Positions 32,275 to 36,067 of a DNA stretch of 36,067 bases are shown here, piece by piece (position 1 is the first letter of the stretch; each line of letters opens with the position of its first letter). The position numbers and the translations under genes are program-made. This DNA is from Nocardiopsis sp. CC223A (GTDB lineage Bacteria; Actinomycetota; Actinomycetes; Streptosporangiales; Streptosporangiaceae), in the NCBI RefSeq assembly GCF_030766825.1, contig NZ_JASFDV010000070.1, positions 1 through 36,067 on the forward strand, given 5' to 3'. The notes below the pieces were generated by a model. The model searched no databases and had not been told where the DNA came from. It saw nothing but the letters and a program-made list of their open reading frames with translations.

Positions 32275-34495
32275 GCAGGCCGGCCGCCGCGTAACGGTCG
32301 ACCAACGGGGGCAGGACCGGGTACTCGGCGAACGCGCGCAGCGGCATCACCGCCGTGTCCTCCCAGGGCAGCCGGTACCGCCAGCGCGCGGCCAGCAGCA
32401 CGTCCACGGCCTGGTCCACCTCCCGCCACCGGGACGGGTCGCCGTTTCCGGAGAGCCGTCGTGCCGTCAGCGCGCCGTCGAAGGCGTCCAACAGCGCCCG
32501 CACCCGGGCGGCGTCGGCGCGCTCCACCCCGGCCGCCGGGTCCGGGGACAGCGCCCGGGCCCGCCGGTCCACCAGGTGCAGCCGCGGTCGCAGATGGACG
32601 CTGCCCATCCCCAGCGACTTGCCCATGCCCATCTTGTGCGCGTACTCCGGATCGGCCGGGTCGCCGCCGTCCACCGGGTTGTCCAGCAGCAGGGACCGCA
32701 GCAGGGCGCCCAGCTCCCCGTCGGTGAGGTTGGTGAAGGTGATCCGCGACCGGAACTCCAGCCCGTCGCGGAGCGGGACGATGTCGCGCTGGGTGTCCCG
32801 GGGCGGCTCGTGGTCGCCCCCGGGTACCAGCACCTCCAGGCCCGGATCCTCCCGGGCCGCGTCGTCATAGCGCACCGGCGAGCCCAGATCGTCGCGGTGC
32901 CGGTGCAGGTAGACCTTGTAGCCGTTGAGCCGCACCCGCCCCTCGTGCGCCCACGTGATGACGTCGGCCCTGCCCCCGGCCGCGTCCGGGCCCTGGAGCA
33001 GGTAGTTGGCGAAGCAGCCGCGCTGGGGGGAGAGCAGCCGCACCCGCAGGGCCGCTCCGTCGGGGTAGTCCGGATCGGGGTCGGTGCACACCGCGTTGCC
33101 GAAGAACACCCGCCCCTTGGAGGCGGGCGACTCACCCGCGAACGTGTCCACGTCCCCGAACAGGGCCCGGCCCACGTCCACCGGCCGCCCCGCGCGATCG
33201 GCCCGGTCGGCGTCCCCGTGCTGGGGGCTGAGCAGCGCCTCCGGCACCGCCCGGCGGATCGGGTCGTCGTCGCTGACCGCGATCCGGTAGCCGCCCGAAC
33301 GGCCGAAGGACGCCACCGACCCCCGGGAGTCCACATCGAACCAGACCGGTTCCATACCGCGGCGGGGCAGTCCGCCGCCGCCGGCCCCGCCGACCCGCTC
33401 GCGTTCGGGGTCCCCCTCCTCCGTACCGAGCCCGTCGGGGAACGCGGCCCGCTGGTACCCGGTGATCTGCTCGGCCGACTCGAACATCTCCACCAGGGCG
33501 TCGGGGACGCGCAGCCGCCCGGTGCGCAGATCCGGCGGCCGGGGGAACAGGTAGGCGTTGCGGCGCTCGCCCGCGGCCGCGCCGGTGAGCACCACCAGGG
33601 CCGGGACGACCCCGCCCCGGCCCAGGTCGCGGGCGTCGATCCGGTGCGCGGCCAGGTGCGCGCGGGCCTCCTGCTCCGTCGGGGCGACCGCGGAGACGCG
33701 CCGTTCCCCCGGCAGGTGAACGGCGTACACCCAGCGGTACTGCAACCGGCCGTGCTGTTCGTGGGTGGTGGGCACGTACGAGGTGCCCCGGGGGGTGTCC
33801 GGCAGGTCCGCCACCCCGAAATCCCACCGTTCGAGGCTTTTCCGCAGCACCGCGAACGGCACTTTCAACGCCTGGCCGCGCTCCCCGCCGGGCCCGGCGG
33901 CCGGGACCTCCACGATGTACCAGCGGTCGCGGGAGCGCTCATGGAACAGGAAGCCCTGCCGGGTGCGCAGGCCCGCCCGCCGCCTGCGGTACTGGGAGTG
34001 GCGCAGCGCCATCACCGAGCGGGTGCGGGGCGACAGCGTGCTGTCGGCCGAGGCCGGGTCGATGCGCACCGGCGCCCGGAAGAACAGCATCGGCGTGTTG
34101 ACCGGTCCGGTCTCCCCGCTGGTGAGCATACGCAAGGTGTTGCGGACCAGGCCGCGCAGCCCCGAACCCGGCAGCACGGGCAGCGGGGTCTCGCCGTGCG
34201 GCAGCCGCAGGGAGCGGCTCACCCCGCCCCGGTCCGGGGTGCGGCCCACGAAGGTGGGGGTGAGGGTCGTCAGGGTCAGGTCGATCCACCCCGAATGGGT
34301 GCCGCGCACCGTGTGGTCGTGGCTGCGCAGCAGGTCGCCGCTGTCGTATCCGCCGTGCAGGTCGGCGGCGGGCATGGGGTCGGCGGCCATGCGGACCGCG
34401 CCGTAGGGTGCGGTGGCACGCGCCGGGGCGTCCTGCCCGGCGGGGCGGGAGCGGTCGGTGCCGCCCAGGCGTGAGGCCACATCGCGGGGGTTCAC
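32264..34495 (-). CDS. TIGR03986-like CRISPR RAMP protein (type III)
   Basis: A 743-residue RAMP-superfamily protein, a crRNA-complex backbone subunit. The N-terminal part has APYGAVRM (29-36), HSGWIDLTLTTLTPTFVG (67-84) and the RAMP signature PVLPGSGLRGLVRNTLRML (106-124). The Gly-rich RNA-contact loop HKMGMGKSLGMGSVHL is at 620-635. The middle contains RGRVFFGNAV-type strands (KGRVFFGNAVC), and the C-terminus is helical. This matches my memory of TIGR03986, a component of subtype III-D loci. GTG 34495 overlaps the Csx19-like stop (GTGA). It is the last gene of the minus-strand operon. Confidence 0.87.
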   Translation of the reverse strand: MNPRDVASRLGGTDRSRPAGQDAPARATAPYGAVRMAADPMPAADLHGGYDSGDLLRSHDHTVRGTHSGWIDLTLTTLTPTFVGRTPDRGGVSRSLRLPHGETPLPVLPGSGLRGLVRNTLRMLTSGETGPVNTPMLFFRAPVRIDPASADSTLSPRTRSVMALRHSQYRRRRAGLRTRQGFLFHERSRDRWYIVEVPAAGPGGERGQALKVPFAVLRKSLERWDFGVADLPDTPRGTSYVPTTHEQHGRLQYRWVYAVHLPGERRVSAVAPTEQEARAHLAAHRIDARDLGRGGVVPALVVLTGAAAGERRNAYLFPRPPDLRTGRLRVPDALVEMFESAEQITGYQRAAFPDGLGTEEGDPERERVGGAGGGGLPRRGMEPVWFDVDSRGSVASFGRSGGYRIAVSDDDPIRRAVPEALLSPQHGDADRADRAGRPVDVGRALFGDVDTFAGESPASKGRVFFGNAVCTDPDPDYPDGAALRVRLLSPQRGCFANYLLQGPDAAGGRADVITWAHEGRVRLNGYKVYLHRHRDDLGSPVRYDDAAREDPGLEVLVPGGDHEPPRDTQRDIVPLRDGLEFRSRITFTNLTDGELGALLRSLLLDNPVDGGDPADPEYAHKMGMGKSLGMGSVHLRPRLHLVDRRARALSPDPAAGVERADAARVRALLDAFDGALTARRLSGNGDPSRWREVDQAVDVLLAARWRYRLPWEDTAVMPLRAFAEYPVLPPLVDRYAAAGLLSR

Positions 34496-35238
34496 CACAG
34501 CGTCCCCCCGACGGGTTCGTCCCCGGTGCCCGGGTCGAACACCGGACCGGTCGGCTTGGGTCCGGTGGACAGGCCGGTCAGCCGGTGGAAGGCCACCCCC
34601 ACGGTGCCGGTGCCGGGGTCCTGCGCCCAGTATTCGCGCACGGTCAGCCAGCTCCCGGCCCCCTCGGCGATGGCACGGCCCCCGCGGACGCGGCGCACCC
34701 GCGCGGAGAAGTCGGTCCACACGACCGGCAGGACCGCGCGCGCCCCGGAGGGCTCGGCGGTCACGGTCAGCGGCACCCCCTCACCCGGGGAGCGGCCGTG
34801 CTCGGGCCCGGTCCAGCCCTGGAGCAGGAAGGAGCGGTCGCGCGGGCGCAGCCACGGGGGGACCTCGCCGGGGGCATCGGCGCTGATCCACCCGGTCCGG
34901 CCGCCCTCACCGATCCGGATCTGGGCGTGGGCGGCGAACACCAGCACCTCCAGAACACGGACCCGGTCGGCGGGCGCGACCGGCGGCGGCGCCGACAGGT
35001 CGGCGGTACCGGGCCCGTCCGAGCGGTGCCAGCGGTCCCGCGGGCAGACACCGGTGATGCGGCCGTCGCCCAGCTCGGCCAGCAGCCACTGCGGCGTGTC
35101 CGGATCGCCGGGCGTGCCGGGCACGCCGGCGTCGAGCGGACTGCAACGGGTGCCCCGCACGAAGACGTCGTCGAAGACCGCGTCGATCTCCGCGGCGTCC
35201 AACCTGCGCACGGTCACCCCAGCGGGGGCGTCGGTCAC
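34492..35238 (-). CDS. Csx19/TIGR03984-like CRISPR-associated protein
   Basis: A 248-residue protein. Near residues 46-60 it reads PQWLLAELGDGRITGV, then VRVLEVLVFAAHAQIRIGEGGRTGWISAD (about 92-120), RDRSFLLQGW (133-142), and towards the end LTVREYWAQDPGTGTVGVAFHRLTGL. The last block recalls the 'xVRxYxxxDxxxGxxxxxxxRxxGL' ending I associate with TIGR03984 (Csx19), a III-D-specific protein of unclear role. The call rests on this pattern and on the neighbours, a RAMP on each side. The start (GTG 35238) and stop both lie in GTGA overlaps, so all three genes are translationally coupled. Confidence 0.65.
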   Translation of the reverse strand: MTDAPAGVTVRRLDAAEIDAVFDDVFVRGTRCSPLDAGVPGTPGDPDTPQWLLAELGDGRITGVCPRDRWHRSDGPGTADLSAPPPVAPADRVRVLEVLVFAAHAQIRIGEGGRTGWISADAPGEVPPWLRPRDRSFLLQGWTGPEHGRSPGEGVPLTVTAEPSGARAVLPVVWTDFSARVRRVRGGRAIAEGAGSWLTVREYWAQDPGTGTVGVAFHRLTGLSTGPKPTGPVFDPGTGDEPVGGTLW

Positions 35239-36067
35239 GGTCGTCCTCCTTCCCGTCGGGACGCATCGGGTCCGGTGCCGCCGGAGACCGTGTCACCGGA
35301 GACCAGGGGGCGCAGGGCGGCCACCCACTCCCGGACGGCCGCCGCGTCCGGGCCGTCGGGGGTGAACACCGCCGCGATCAGGTCGACGCGCCGCTGCGGC
35401 CCCCCACCGTGGGACACCAGTTCCGCGCGGACCGCGCTCACCCGGCCGTGGCCCACGCCCGAGCCCGCCCCCAGCGTGTCGAAGGGCACCGTCGCCAGGT
35501 CGCGGACGACGAGCGCGCACAGGCCCAGGACGGCGTCGTCGGGGTCCTCGATGTCGAACACGGCCTCGGCGGTCCCCCCGCACTGGAGGTCGTGGGTGAA
35601 CAGGCGGCCGTCCACGGAGTCCCCGAACAGGGGGTCCACGGTCATCCGGGTGGCCGTCACCAGCGCTCCCCCGGTGATCGCCGGGACCTCCCGCAGCCGC
35701 ACCCGGGAGGGGCGGGGGGCGGCGCCCCGCGCCGGGGTGTCGGCGCCCCACCAGTGGCCGAACCAGTCCCACAACCGCGGCCCGGATCCGCCCAGGGCCT
35801 GGGCGGCGTCCCGTACCGACCGCGCCGCGATCCGCTTGACCAGCGCGAACAGGGCGGTGTCGCCGAGCACCGGGGCGGTCCGCACCTCGCCCTTGTCGGG
35901 GTCCTCGACCACCGGGCGCGACCGGTGGGCCCGGTCCGCCTCACCGAGCCGATCGCCTGCGGGGATGTCCCCGACCGACAGCAACCCGGGCCGCAGGGCG
36001 TCCGGCGGCGGCGCCAGCGGGTCCTCGCGTTCGGCCACCGTCAGGGTCAGGCGCAGCTCGGCCCGGC
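35235..36067 (-). CDS. Cas7-type RAMP protein (type III), 5' end beyond window
   Basis: 277 codons are visible and the frame stays open to the right edge; the GTG at 36038 is not the start, since upstream codons read RAELRLTLTV, a typical first RAMP strand. The segment VRLREVPAITGGALVTATRMTVDPLFGDSVDGRLFTHDLQCGG with a following EAVFDIEDPDD is typical of Csm3/Cas7-group subunits. The Gly-rich loop FDTLGAGSGVGHGRVSAV lies near the C-terminus. It binds crRNA in the effector backbone and may cut target RNA. It is probably a component of a III-D complex, possibly the last domain of a longer fused protein. Cas10, Csx10 and other subunits should lie to the right (inference). Confidence 0.85.
   Translation of the reverse strand, partial: RAELRLTLTVAEREDPLAPPPDALRPGLLSVGDIPAGDRLGEADRAHRSRPVVEDPDKGEVRTAPVLGDTALFALVKRIAARSVRDAAQALGGSGPRLWDWFGHWWGADTPARGAAPRPSRVRLREVPAITGGALVTATRMTVDPLFGDSVDGRLFTHDLQCGGTAEAVFDIEDPDDAVLGLCALVVRDLATVPFDTLGAGSGVGHGRVSAVRAELVSHGGGPQRRVDLIAAVFTPDGPDAAAVREWVAALRPLVSGDTVSGGTGPDASRREGGRP

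Noticed and set aside
36038..36067. GTG at 36038 as the start of the right-hand RAMP gene
   Set aside because: Codons upstream of it in the same frame encode a typical first RAMP beta strand and stay open to the edge, so the gene continues beyond the window.

Overview
This is about 36 kb of very GC-rich chromosomal DNA (roughly 70-75% G+C by eye) from a high-GC actinobacterium. The conserved gene order ctaB | tkt-tal-zwf-opcA-pgl, frequent GTG starts, four-base GTGA/ATGA stop-start overlaps, an HTH-DUF5753/DUF397 pair and PASTA-less membrane Ser/Thr kinases all point there. The codon style and the I-E repeat suggest something close to Nocardiopsis/Streptomonospora, but the genus is an inference.

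Layout. (1) Positions 1-7518, minus strand: a translationally coupled operon of a DUF4132-like protein, a 1635-residue multidomain protein, a MoxR-type AAA+ ATPase and a DUF5682 protein cut by the left edge. It appears to be transcribed from a near-leaderless promoter overlapped by a perfect palindrome. (2) 7634-9289: a DUF1203 gene converging on ctaB (heme o synthase), with a 14-bp hairpin between them. (3) 9917-16538: the pentose-phosphate operon tkt-tal-zwf-opcA-pgl, closed by a strong hairpin. (4) 16621-17160: a type I-E CRISPR array of seven identical repeats plus one decayed repeat, read on the minus strand, with no cas genes next to it. (5) 17299-20484: a small unknown gene, an HTH-DUF5753/DUF397 pair, and a divergent DUF6069/AraC pair. 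(6) 20489-25149: two paralogous transmembrane Ser/Thr kinases and a small membrane-anchored partner, separated by a near-perfect 127-bp direct duplication. (7) 25372-27766: a DUF998-like membrane protein converging on a secreted TAP-like alpha/beta-hydrolase lipoprotein. (8) 28100-36067: a type III CRISPR region.

The right end is the most unusual part. At the far right is a type III-D-like operon (a Cas7-type RAMP, a Csx19/TIGR03984-like protein and a TIGR03986-like RAMP). It runs tail-to-tail into a cysteine-rich protein of unknown function that has its own good promoter and a leader hairpin. On the other side of that promoter region lies a two-gene unit: a small 'NLTPH' protein and a 718-residue protein with two CARF domains flanking a PD-(D/E)XK nuclease domain. 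The latter has the layout of a monomeric cyclic-oligoadenylate-activated nuclease (Can1-like), with a C-terminal region I cannot name. A tandem duplication has copied the last codons of this gene into the downstream intergenic DNA.

How the genes may work together: the right-hand RAMP complex would bind crRNA and sense invader transcripts. A Cas10, not visible here, would make cyclic oligoadenylate, and the double-CARF nuclease would be the effector. No Cas6 or type III array is visible, so the nearby I-E array is a possible crRNA source. All assignments come from reading the sequence; no database search was run.
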